Below are positions 23,651-34,472 of a stretch of 64,000 bases of DNA, piece by piece; position 1 is the stretch's first letter, and every line of letters starts with the position of its first letter. Made by a program: the position numbers and the translations under genes. Source of the stretch: Theobroma cacao (taxonomy: Eukaryota > Streptophyta > Magnoliopsida > Malvales > Malvaceae); the NCBI RefSeq assembly GCF_000208745.1, contig NC_030858.1, positions 19,580,659-19,644,658 on the forward strand. Reading direction: 5' to 3'. Under the pieces are notes generated by a model. That model saw only the letters and a program-made list of their open reading frames with translations, searched no databases and was not told the origin of the DNA.

Positions 23651-24840
23651 TCGCCTTACCAGGGTGATATTAAAGGGTACAATCGTAATCCTTGAGCAAT
23701 TCCATCCATCGACGTTGCCTTAAATTAAGATCACGTTGTTGAAATATATACTTTAAACTCTTGTGGTCAGTATAAATTTCAAAGCTTTCTCCGTATAAAT
23801 AATGATGCCAAATCTTTAATGTGAATATTATTGCTGTCATCTCCAAGTCATGAGTTGGATAGTTTTGCTTGTGCCTGTTGAGTTGCCTTGAAGCGTACAC
23901 AATAACTCTACCATGTTGCATCAGCACACATCCCAATCCAACTCTTGATGGATCACAATACACAACATAACCTCTTGGACCATTTGGTAAACTTAAGACT
24001 GGTACCGAAATCAAACACTCTTTTAGTCTTAAGAAACTATCTTCACATTCATCAGTCCATTCAAACTTAGCTCTCTTTCATGTTAACTTCATCAATGGTG
24101 TTGCGATTTTCGAGAAATCTTGCACAAATCGAAGATAATACCCGACCAATCCCAGAAAACTTCGAACCTCGGTAACTGTACTCAGCCTTAACCAAGTTTG
24201 AATTTATGCAATCTTCTATGGATCACACTAATCCATTCCTTCGATATCACATGTTTGAGAAAGCTAACACTCTATAACCAAAAAGCTCACTTAGAGAGCT
24301 TTACATACATTTCATGTTCTTGAAGCGTCTGCAACACCATTCTTAAATGTTGTGCATGTTCTTCGGGGCTTCGAGAATACATCAGGATGTCATTGATAAA
24401 CACCAGCACAAATTTATCCAAATAGGCCTAGAACACTCTATTCATTAAATCCATGAAAGTGGCGAGAGCATTAGTTAAACCAAAGGACAATACCAAAAAC
24501 TCAAAATGCCCGTACCTCGTATGGAATGCAGTCTTTGGTATATCTTCTTCTCGAATTCTTAACTGATGATACCCAGAGCGTAAATCAATTTTTGAAAAAT
24601 ATCACGCCCTTGCAGTTGATTGAATAAATCATCGATCTTGGGAAGTGGGTATTTATTCTTAATAGTCACACTATTCAACTTTCGAAAATCGACACATAAC
24701 CTCAAGCTTCCATACTTTTTCTTTACAAATAATACCAGAGCTCCCCAGGGTAAAGTACTTGGATGAATGAATCCCTTTTCCCGTAACTCTTGCAATTGTT
24801 CTTGCAGTACTCACATTTCTGCTGGTGCCATTCAGTAAGA
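23651..24840 (-). pseudogene. Chromovirus reverse transcriptase and RNase H
   Basis: RT starts near 24840 with [20 protein letters not shown] and [32 protein letters not shown], all standard; then after a frameshift [14 protein letters not shown] (about 24470). The catalytic box near 24385-24410 reads FINDILMYS instead of FIDDILVYS, so one of the two catalytic Asp is Asn. RNase H lies at 24014-23670: [20 protein letters not shown] (first Asp), [20 protein letters not shown] (Glu), [14 protein letters not shown] (second Asp). Stops and frameshifts separate the parts. Together they would make double-stranded cDNA in the particle. Confidence 0.85.
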
Positions 24841-25640
24841 AACTTTGGATATTGGTTTCATGCTAGGAATCAAATTAATGCAAAACTTAACTTCCTTTTC
24901 TGGGGGCAACCCTGGCAATTCTTCGAATAACACATCTTTAAATTCATCAACTATTGGCACCATTTTAATAACCAAAACCCTTTCCTCCATTAACACATCT
25001 TCCTTGGCTGCTACTCATGCTAAATAATTTTGTTCGATTTCCACCCTAGTGACTCATGCCAATATTCCTTTATTGCACGGACTCCTATGTCCATAAATAA
25101 TAAAAGGGACTTCTTCGGGAAACTTAAATTCTACATATTTGTAGTGACAATCAACATTTGGCATAACAATCATACAACTAATCCATTCCCAATATTGCAT
25201 CAAATCCCAATGTCATTAATAACACCAAATCCACCAATGTCTCATGATGATTAATTTAAACTACACAAAACTTATAGACAAACTCCACCGTATAAATTTC
25301 TTCTAAGGGAGTGGTCACTACCAAGGGGTCTAACATTATTTCACAAGATCTATTCAATTTTGACACAAAATTCATGGAAACAAAAGAATGGGTAGCTCTA
25401 AGATCAAATAAGATTAATGCTTCAAAACCACGAATTAAAAAAGTACTTGTCACCACATCATTAAAAGCAGGCACATCTTGTGGACCCATGGCAAATACTT
25501 TCGCTTGTCCTTCTCTGGAAGTACCCTGTGACACTAACTCAGTAGGTCAAGATTGGGAAGTAAAAGCTATTCCTTTGCCTTTATCGGGTCGACCTCTCCT
25601 AGCTGGAGGTGAAATTGCAGATGCTACCACGGATGCTGGT
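24841..25640 (-). pseudogene. Chromovirus aspartic protease region
   Basis: Minus-strand frame 25534-25256 shows GFEALILFDLRATHSFVSMN, which aligns with the retropepsin active-site stretch (V)LFDTGATHSFIS of plant chromoviruses. The DTG triad is DLR here, two residue changes, which would abolish activity. The stretch 25250-24841 continues as the protease-RT linker without an intact frame. Upstream, 25640-25535, is a Gly/Arg-poor linker from gag. Confidence 0.75.
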
Positions 25641-27023
25641 TATACATACCCATGACTAGTTCCTTATGATCTCCCATCATAGGGGCAGTCTCTTCGCATA
25701 TGTCCTGCTTGAGCACAATTAAAACATACATCATACAATTGAGCACATGGCCCCACATGCATAGTTCCACAACATACACAATAAGGACCCCTTTGACCCA
25801 TCTGTCGACTATTAGGGCTAGTCATTTCATTACCAGGTCCTCGACGATTACTTGTTCTAGAAAAATTTCCATGACAAGGTGGACTACTAAACTGGGGATT
25901 TCTCCTCGACCCTTGAGACCTAGTTGACACTTGCCCTCTATTTTGAATAGTATCCTTTCGACCAGGCCAACTTGACCTTTCAAAGGTTGTTTCTCAACTA
26001 GTATTTCTTTGACTAGACTACCCTTCAATTTTAGTATTTCTCGTACTTTGACGAAGTGCTCTTGCCTCCATACTATGAACCTCTATTAACCGAGCACAAT
26101 CCACTACATCAGAATATGAATCAAACCTCTACAATGCAACAGCTCTAAATAAATACTTAGACAGTCCAGCTACAAATCGATTCACTCTTATTTCTTCAAA
26201 AGACACAAGGTATGGGGTGTATCTAGATGATTGCGTAAACTGTACATCATACTTAGATACCATCATCTCGGGTGTCTGCTTCAAGGCCTCAAACTCCCTA
26301 GCCTTAGTCGCTCGCACATTATGAGGCATAAACTATCCATAAGGCTTTATCAAATTCCTTCCACCCAAGCAGATTGGCATCACTAGGTTTACCCCACATG
26401 TATGATGTAATCCACTGTTGTGCTATATCTTGAAGATAAAAACTAGCCAATGTTATTGACCTCACGCTTGAAACTCCTAAAGCATGATAAATCCTTTCCA
26501 TGGAGTCCAAAAATCTATGTGGGTCCTCTCCCATGGTGGAACTAGTGAATGATAGAGGTTTTAACTTCATAAATAGACAACAAAACCGATTCATCTCCTT
26601 CGTCATCATTCGAATCATTCTTATCCTCTTCTTCTGACCCTTCCTTCTCTATCATATTTATATTTGGGTCATAATCTAGATCTTGTGAACTTCAATCCAT
26701 ATACTCTTTAATCGCACCAGCACATTGCCTAGTAAATTCTATAAACTGTTGGGTCAAATTTTGTAATCCAGCAGCTAATTCATCCAAAGTAGCACTCTCT
26801 AAAGTAGGTCCAATAGCCCAAGTGCTGTCCATACTAGCACTTCTTCGATCACTCGAACTACCCTCACTTAAAAGTCAGGAACTCGTCCTCCCCCTTGTTC
26901 TAGTACGACCTCACCTTCGAGAGACAAAAACCCATAATCGCTCATTAGTCTCTTTGGGCATGTTTGGCTCACTTGCAGCCCTCAAAGACGCTCAAGTCTG
27001 AGGCAACATCTCAAACCTGGGCA
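25641..27023 (-). pseudogene. Chromovirus gag
   Basis: Minus-strand translation from about 27023 (MPRFEMLPQT then a stop) passes through an acidic linker ([20 protein letters not shown] near 26640-26590) into the Retrotrans_gag capsid core: [48 protein letters not shown] (26618-26319), then [20 protein letters not shown] and [12 protein letters not shown] (26329-26129). A basic stretch (SQGSRRNPQFSSPP, 25930-25880) precedes a CCHC zinc knuckle CFNCAQAGHMRRDC at about 25725-25685, intact. Another Cys/His cluster CVCCGTMHVGPC lies just before. Stops between the parts make it inactive. Confidence 0.85.
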
Positions 27024-27210
27024 TTGACAATTAATTCTCATTATTTAGTCAACTCTTATAATTACACAAGGTAGTTTTCTATGATGTATGAAGAAGTCTA
27101 CGCAGCCCCCTGCCTACAATCAGTGCTACAGTCACTAACTATAAGCAAGACTCTATGTCGACCCCACTACTCTGCTACTTGACATGAGAATTCTTAGGAC
27201 TCGACTAAAC

Positions 27211-27227
27211 TTAGCGCTCTGATACCA
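27211..27227 (-). other. Chromovirus primer-binding site (tRNA-iMet)
   Basis: Minus strand TGGTATCAGAGCGCTAA, with the canonical 12 bases intact, four bases after the LTR end. Confidence 0.9.
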
Positions 27228-27231
27228 AGTC

Positions 27232-30200
27232 TGTAACGACCTTCTCCCCGATCGTTATCGGTGTTCTAGACTTGTGAGAGAACTCGCCAAATCCCGAACA
27301 AGCCTTAGTTGAGATTCTTGTTACTTAGTTCGGATGTTTTAATGCGTATACGAGTCGACTTGTAATAATACTACCGATTACTTAACTCGAATAAAAGGTT
27401 GTCATTAAGACATAACGACTAAATAACCATTGTCTAGTTCTAGTAAATTTTAAGACAAATTCAAACACACTTAATATTCTTTACACAAACTTAAGGTTTT
27501 AGCAATACATTACAGATAAACTAATAATTTTTACAAGTCTAACTATTTTACACAACACGACCCCTATGCATCGGAGCTACTCGAAGTGGAAGTCTAAGAC
27601 ATGCCATTACCAACATCACAGCGAATCAAAATAATGCCAGGGCAATACACTTGAGCTGATCACTTATCTGCAAAAGGAAGATAAAAGGGGTAGTCTCACA
27701 GACTCAGTGATCATCGGCTCAGTGAGTAGGGCGTAGATGGGAAACAAGCTAAGCATAGAAGATCTGAACACCAAAAATATAAAAGTACATATAAACAATT
27801 TAGCTCAAAAGGGAGATTTGTGCCTTACATCTAAAACTAAGAATTTTAATGCAAGATAATCGTTTAAATCAAGTATCGAAACCAATACAAGTAAAGATTT
27901 CTACTATCAAAATCATTTATCAACTTTACTTAAAGCAAATCAGTATAATCACTCATGCTTCCGTAGAATCAAACGTTACTACAACTTATACATAAGTTCG
28001 TAAATCATCTCGTCCTCGAGGAGTTAAAAAAAAACAAAATCACTGTATAACCCACTTAGCTGCTGAACAACTGTCATTCTCACCATGCGAAAGAATTGGT
28101 TTTAAACACCCAAAGAGACATCACTCTCAAGTAGGTAATCATAGTAAATCACTCGTGGACCTGCTTCCATGTAATAACAATTCGAGAGGTTCTTCTCCCC
28201 CGATTCCCACAGCCATGGCAATCTCGACGATGTTGGCCGATATCAGAGAAATCAAATGGTCGCAACCACGTATTTACATCACAGACCGTGGCCCTAGCCA
28301 CATCTAATAGCCTGTAGGCGACCCCAAAGGTTCTCTAGCTAGAGCTCACTTGTGCAAAAAGGTCATACTATCCCAATGTGACATTCGGCCTACTCTCGAA
28401 TCTTCCTTTATAAGACTTCATAATATAAAACCTTTGCATGAGGTTAAAATATCAATTAGCATGGTGAATATGTGATTTATTCATGAATGTACATCACACA
28501 AACTATAAAGCACATTTTGACAAAAATCATACTAAAATGCTTGTTTCCCGATTTCAAAACCCTTTACATATGTAGTTAATATATACATATATACAAAACC
28601 TTTCTCAAAGCATGACATTCACAAGCCTAACATTCTATTAACTCATGCTGTCTACAATTGTACTTAAAATAAATCGACACGCCTATTAATTGTATATCGA
28701 TATGTATTTATGGAAATTTTAAAATAGACATCTTTTACTCACCTTACAATAGCGGGACACTACGTCGCTATTGATTCAGGCGCGTATCTAGCTAATTCTA
28801 TTTGCCAATCACCCGTTACTTCCTTCGACAAGCCACCATAGCACACTTTCCTTAGTTATACACTCTCTAGCAACCATTCAAACCCAATACACTTAATTAT
28901 ACTCGAATACGGGCAGCACATCAATCAATAAATCCTTAACCTAATTCATAGTTTTCATCAACAATATTCACAATCATTTAACATACAATCCACATACTTT
29001 CAACCAACCAAAGCCAACACAACACAGTGTAGTCACATTGCATGCTTACCTCTCGATTTTAGCTTGAATTCCACATATAGTTCACCATTTCCTCACATCT
29101 TCCATCACCATTGCTGCCACAAGCATAAACAATTAATACACATCTCATTTCCCTTCTCTACTTGTGATTTCAAGACTAAAACACTTACACATTGCTTATC
29201 TAGCACAAAATCACCATGCATTCCAAGATCCACCTACATGCGTGCACCCGGTTCTTGAATCCTTGAAGATTCTTGCTACCACAAGCAAAATTTCACATTA
29301 TAATCGGTTCAAGAAGCATGCATTCAAACAAAATGATAATTTTTACCTTCCTCACCTTGGGATCTCTAAGCTGAACAACCAAGGTCTCTTTAAACTCCAA
29401 CAATGGCGTGTGTGGGGAAGAAAACCTCTCGACTTTTCTCCAACTCCTCAAAAGCCAAGCTTCTTTTTTAGCTTTCCCTCTTTCTCTTTTCTCCTTTCTT
29501 TCTTTCTCTTTTCTTCTTTCTTTCAAGCTGATTCTCTTTCTTTCTTTCCTCTCAACTTCTCCTCTCCTCTCTGGTGGAAACTTCATAAAGCCATTTCCTC
29601 TCCATTTCCCTTCCAAATAGGCGGACCTATCAAGGCAAATTGACTTGTTTGCTTTTTCTTTGGTATGGGCGAATATCATAAGAAAATGAGTTTGAAATGG
29701 TTCTGTGAAAGCCTTCTTTTCCTTTCCTTTTCTTTCATGGGTGGATTGCCCAAGGCTTGGCAACTTTTGGCATTTTCTTTACATGTCATACCATTCAATT
29801 CCTCGCTTAGTTATTAGCACCACTTTCCATTGGTGGCTTGTGCATGGAAGGTTTCCTTGTCCACTCCTTTATCCGTTGGTTAAATTACCTTGCCCATGCA
29901 TTGATTCACATGGTATTCTTTTTAGTTTATTTCATTTGCATTTCCTTTTATGCACCACCTTGTTCTTCCAATCAAATTTCATGCACAAGCTTCACTTTAT
30001 ATTTTATTTGGTCACTTATTAAACCATTCAAGTCACATGCATCCCACATCTTTCTTTCCTCATTTGGCCACTTAATGCACCAATCTCATTGCATGCACAT
30101 AAACTTAGTCTTATTCTTCTTTTTACTACACATGGTGGGAGGTCCCACATGTTTCCCACTAACTTCTCTTTTTTGCATGCTATAATTTGCATGTAATGGT

Positions 30201-30785
30201 AAATTCGCATGCACATCTCATTATGACACATAATCTAACTTCCTTTGGTTAGTTAATTTTCATTTAACTCCAAATATTGAAATTGCACATAAGTCCTCAA
30301 ACTTTTCCTTATTTCCCATGTGCCCCTCCAAACTTTTCATCCTCTATAATTTGGTCCTTCCAACATTTATTTAATTCTAATTTCTTTCTATTTTCCTTCC
30401 TTTACACCTGTACAAACAAAATATAAAATTTGCACTTCACCAAGGTGTCACCATAATTTTTAAATAAACACTTACTTGCTCTCGCTTTATTTAATAAAGG
30501 CACACGGGCCCCACAAATGGCATTTTTCTTCAAAATTCTTTCTTACTTCTTCTACCCCACTTAGATTAGTTATATAATCCTCCTTCATGACTAGTCTTAA
30601 TGATAAATAAAATAATTTATGACTAGTCTTAATAATAAATAAAATAATAATATTTTAATATTATTTTATCTTAAAATATTCTTTTCATCCGTTTTTTCTC
30701 TTTAGCACTTAAATTTATGTCAATTGACCTTTTGTCTCATCGATAAGGTCTTCTTGGCTTCTATATGAGGGTACGGGGTGTTACA
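27232..30785 (-). repeat. Chromovirus 5' LTR (3554 bp)
   Basis: On the plus strand starts TGTAACGACCTTCTCCCC and ends TACGGGGTGTTACA. It matches 19234-22000 over both flanks with the extra block 27951-28729. The polypyrimidine-rich part near 29450-29620 and the CATGCAC-rich part near 29880-30190 are repeated at 20690-20840 and 21060-21420. No conserved gene. Confidence 0.9.
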
Positions 30786-30790
30786 TGGGC

Positions 30791-31190
30791 AATCATAAAT
30801 GTGAAGAATGGCAAAATAACTTTTAAAGTTGGAGAGAAGGAAGTAGTGTTTAATTTTTTCAATGCAACTAAGTATTCCTATGTAGATAGTTACTCAAAAG
30901 TAAATTCAGTTGATGAGTTGGCTTAAGAGGAATTTGTTGAGGATTATCCTCCAACAACAAGTACAACAAATTTTGAGGTTGGACAACAAGTTTTGATACT
31001 TTCCAATCCACGCTTCAAGGTTTTTCCATGGAAACACAAATCAAGATAGTTGGGTTCTTTCAAAGTAGTTAAGGTCTATCCTTGTGGTATCATATAAATA
31101 GCTAGTAAGTTTGTTGGAACATTCATGGTTAGTGAAATAAGCCTCAAGGCTTATTATGGTAGTGAAGAAGTTCAAAAGGGGGTATCATAG
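30791..31190 (+). pseudogene. Athila copy A: protease end joined to integrase C-terminus
   Basis: The protease frame resumes exactly after the TGGGC duplication (AIINVKNGKITFKVGEKEVV, FNFFNATK) and runs to about 30950. Around 30955-30975 the sequence switches to FEVGQQVLILSNPRFKVFPW, then GSFKVVKVYPCGII and VSEISLKAYYGSEE, which is the C-terminal end of an Athila-type integrase; stop at 31188-31190. Reverse transcriptase, RNase H and the integrase core, about 3 kb in a full element, are absent at this join. One stop lies in each half. Confidence 0.75.
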
Positions 31191-32797
31191 TCAAGCTGAT
31201 GACTATAAAAAAGTCTTTTTGGGAGGCAACCCAAGCTTTTGAAACTCTTATTTTTTATTTTTAGTTTATTTATTTATTTATATGTTTACTTTAATCTTTA
31301 TTTATTTTCTTTTTGTAGTAAAAAAAAATCCTCCTACAAGTGACAATGAAGAAGATGACGATGAAGAAGAGGAAGAGGATTAGAGTTTTTTCGAATTCAT
31401 GCAACCACTAGGGGAGTATTCTTTAACTTTCTTTTATTTTTTCTAACATTGAGGACAATGTTTAGTTTAAGCTTGGGGGGTGAATTTATTTTTCTAGGGA
31501 TGAGTATTCTGTGGGAATTTAGGGTTTTATTTTATTTGTATGCTTATTTAGACTTTAAGTTAATTAGGATTGTTTATTATTTACTTATTTTTATGCTTGC
31601 TTGAAAATTTAGGATCTAGAGTAATTAATGCCAAAATTTTTGATGATTTCTATATCCAATGATGAGAATTTAGTTGTCTTGTATCTTTAGCTCCTAGTGA
31701 ATATGGATATTGTTTGGTTCATGCTAAATTCTTTTGTTTAGTATTATTGTTAGGATGTGATTTCCACATATTGAGCACTATATATTTTGCTTTGAATTAT
31801 TATGCATATCTAGCAAAAGTTTATATTGATGTGAATTAGATCATGTCAAGAATTCTAGAATTTGTTTGATTCTTTCTCTCGATGAAATCTTAGGCAATTC
31901 TTAGTTAGGGAGATAATTTAAGCCATTTTTGGACCGTTTGAGCCTTTCAAGCCAACCTTGTTAAATCTTAGTCCCTAGTATACCATTTTGAGCCTTATGT
32001 TCCCTTTTCTTTGTTCAACCACATAATAATAGAACGTAGCCTTAAAATAAAAATTCCAATTTAACAATCGTCACTCTTAAGCATGTATATTATTTTAGGA
32101 AATATATATTAAGCTAAATGCATAAGGTAGAAAAAGGTGAAGTTGTTGAAAAAAATCACCCCACTACCTACAATACAAAGAAATAAGTTTGGGGGTGTAA
32201 AATTGTGATATAAAAAAATGAAGAAAAAGAAGAATAAAGTGTTGAACGAACAGAAAAGTTCAAATGTGAAAGAAAGGGTGTATGTGGAGAATGAAAGTAA
32301 AGCTCTATATAGGTCCTAGAATAATTATGTGCTTAAGGTGTTAATGAGCCACATTATATCCTTTATCTTACCTTGACCTTAACCATACATTACAAGCTTT
32401 ATAAAGTCCTAATGATCATTGATTAAGTATTAGTCTACATTAGTGAGAGAGAGATGGAAAAGTAAACTTATGGAGTGCTAGTACTAATTTGAATTTTGCA
32501 TTGGCAAAAACTCATCCGGATAGCATAATATTCTTTGTAAAAGATTTCACACACACACACATAGTAATCCATTTGAGAATATGCTTGCATTGGAATTGAA
32601 ACATGAATTTGAATGATGACTATATTTTACCTTAAGTTACAGTTTGATAGACATACTTTTGAGAAAATTATGAGATATCTTTGACTTGGTGCTATTTATC
32701 TTTAATTAGTTGTTCACTTATGTTGCTTTCATCATTTAATTTTCTTTCACTTTTGGCTATATTTTTCTTTTATGTTTTGCTTGAGGACTGGCAAAAT
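31191..32797 (+). other. Athila copy A 3' non-coding region
   Basis: Begins with a short block containing CTTTTTGGGAGGCAACCCAA (31213-31232), a known hallmark right after pol of Athila elements. At 31345-31383 a run of Glu/Asp codons ending in TAG looks like the acidic tail of a lost ORF. Further polypurine-like GTTTGGGGGTG copies occur at about 31470 (variant) and 32190. The rest is AT rich without genes. Confidence 0.55.
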
Positions 32798-32813
32798 CCT
32801 AAGTTTGGGGGTG
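32798..32813 (+). other. Athila copy A polypurine tract
   Basis: CCTAAGTTTGGGGGTG directly precedes the TGATAACTC start of the LTR. Confidence 0.8.
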
Positions 32814-34455
32814 TGATAACTCTATGATATAAAGTTATTTGGTCTTAATTTTGGAGATTAAGTTGCTATGTTCTTGAGTTTCATCTTAGATTTTAAGTGT
32901 TTTTATATATTTTTCTAATTTTAGTTAATTATATTGGGTCAATTGATTTTAGATTAATTTAGGCTGAGATAGATGTTAAATTGCTCAAGGATTGCTGCTA
33001 TTGATTAAATTTTGATTTTATAGGTGTGCTTTGAAGAAGGACTTTTAATTAGAGTAAGAGAATGCATTCTAGGTGCAGACTTTCTCTATAAATGTTACAG
33101 TTTTTTGAGAATATCTCCCACTACAAAAGTGCGAATAATATGATTATTGGACCATCAAAAAGTTAAGAAGCAGAGCTACAATTTCATGTTTACCACTTTG
33201 CGTAGTTCTACCTTGAAAGAGGTAAAAATCATGTCAAAATCAATACACTATAGTAAGACCTGATTGCTCAAGTTAGAGGCCTTAGCGTCTTGGCCACCAA
33301 GGGACTAATGCCATGGTGCCCTGACTACTCAACTTCACCTAATCCTTCAATATGATTGGTGTCGCGATGCCCAAGCACTTATGGCCATTGCATCGAAGAA
33401 GAAAGTTAGGAAAAATTTAACTTTGAAGAGTTTGTGCGAGGGGGAAAGACTTTTAGGACACCTGAACTTTTATTTGGACCCAATTAAGAGCCTATTTAAG
33501 CATCATTTTAGAGCATGCTCAGCAAGTAGAAAAGAGAGAATTAAGAGACAATTAAGTAAAGAGGCATTGAAGCTAGAAAGAAAGTGGGGAATCAAAGGAA
33601 GAATTATAGATCGTCAACGGTTAAATCATTAGAGTGTTTTTCTTCTTTCATTTTCCTTTTACCTTTCTTGTTTAGTTTTAATGTTTATACTTTTTATATG
33701 GTTAACTAAGTTCTTAATCTAGAGTCGCAATTGAACCCAATGTGTAGTCTGAGTTTTTAATATTATTTCTTTCTTATGATTGATAATGTTTGAGTTGTTT
33801 ATTGCAATCCTATTCTGAATGCTTCTAATTGCCTAGCTGATGTGTGCATCAAATACATATATTTCATGGGAGATTAAATACCTAATTAGGTTAAGTTAGA
33901 CTAGATTTAGGATTGAATTTAAGTGTTTTTAGTTATTTTATTAGTTTAATTCATGTTTAAATGCTTATTTTAACTTAATAATGTTCGTTTTATGTTATTT
34001 ATGTTTATTTTTATGTTTTTGTAGGAGTAGGATTGAAAATAACTTCAATTGGTGAAGAAAGTTGCATAATGCACTGGTGTTTTATTTGCATATGTTTCAG
34101 TTTTTCAAGAATATCTCCCATTACAGAAGTCCAAGTGACATTATTTTTGACCACTAGAAAGATAAAAGGAAAGGCTACAACTTTGATGTTTACCCCACAA
34201 CCCAATTCTAATAAGAAGATTGACGAAATCTTTTTCAAAGTTGAAGTACTGCACTAGGAGAGCAGAAGTCAAGATAGAACCCTTGAAAGCCACGACACTC
34301 AAGGTATTTTCCAAAAATAAAACGCTTACAGGATTTTGGAAGTTAGGGCTTTTAGAGGCTATTTAAGGGGCCTTTTTCAAAAGTTTAAGGGAGGACGTAG
34401 CAAGCAATTTCTCTAGAGAAAAAGAGCCAAAAACAAAGCAAGAAAGTAAGAGAAT

Positions 34456-34472
34456 TTGAAAGAGAATCAAGA
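34456..34472 (+). repeat. LINE target-site duplication, 5' copy
   Basis: TTGAAAGAGAATCAAGA; identical copy at 38894-38910 after the LINE poly(A). Confidence 0.9.

Larger units (their letters stand above)
19234..30785 (-). mobile_element. Complete but dead chromovirus (Tekay/Del-like Ty3/gypsy), 11.55 kb
   Basis: Two LTRs in the same orientation flank a minus-strand internal region with, in transcript order, primer site, gag, protease, RT, RNase H, integrase with chromodomain, and polypurine tract. Flanking duplications are TAGGC (19229-19233) and TGGGC (30786-30790), one mismatch, and the Athila protease frame continues across them. The chromodomain and tRNA-iMet primer site place it among chromoviruses; the Tekay/Del assignment is by general likeness only. 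All genes carry stops and two catalytic centres are altered. Confidence 0.9.

Noticed and set aside
27211..27227. tRNA gene
   Set aside because: Only the primer-binding site, complementary to the tRNA 3' end, is present; no cloverleaf could be found in this or the other primer sites.
33381..33632. 83-codon plus frame with many basic residues
   Set aside because: It is within the Athila LTR; the homologous part of the other LTR (13400-13640) does not keep the frame.
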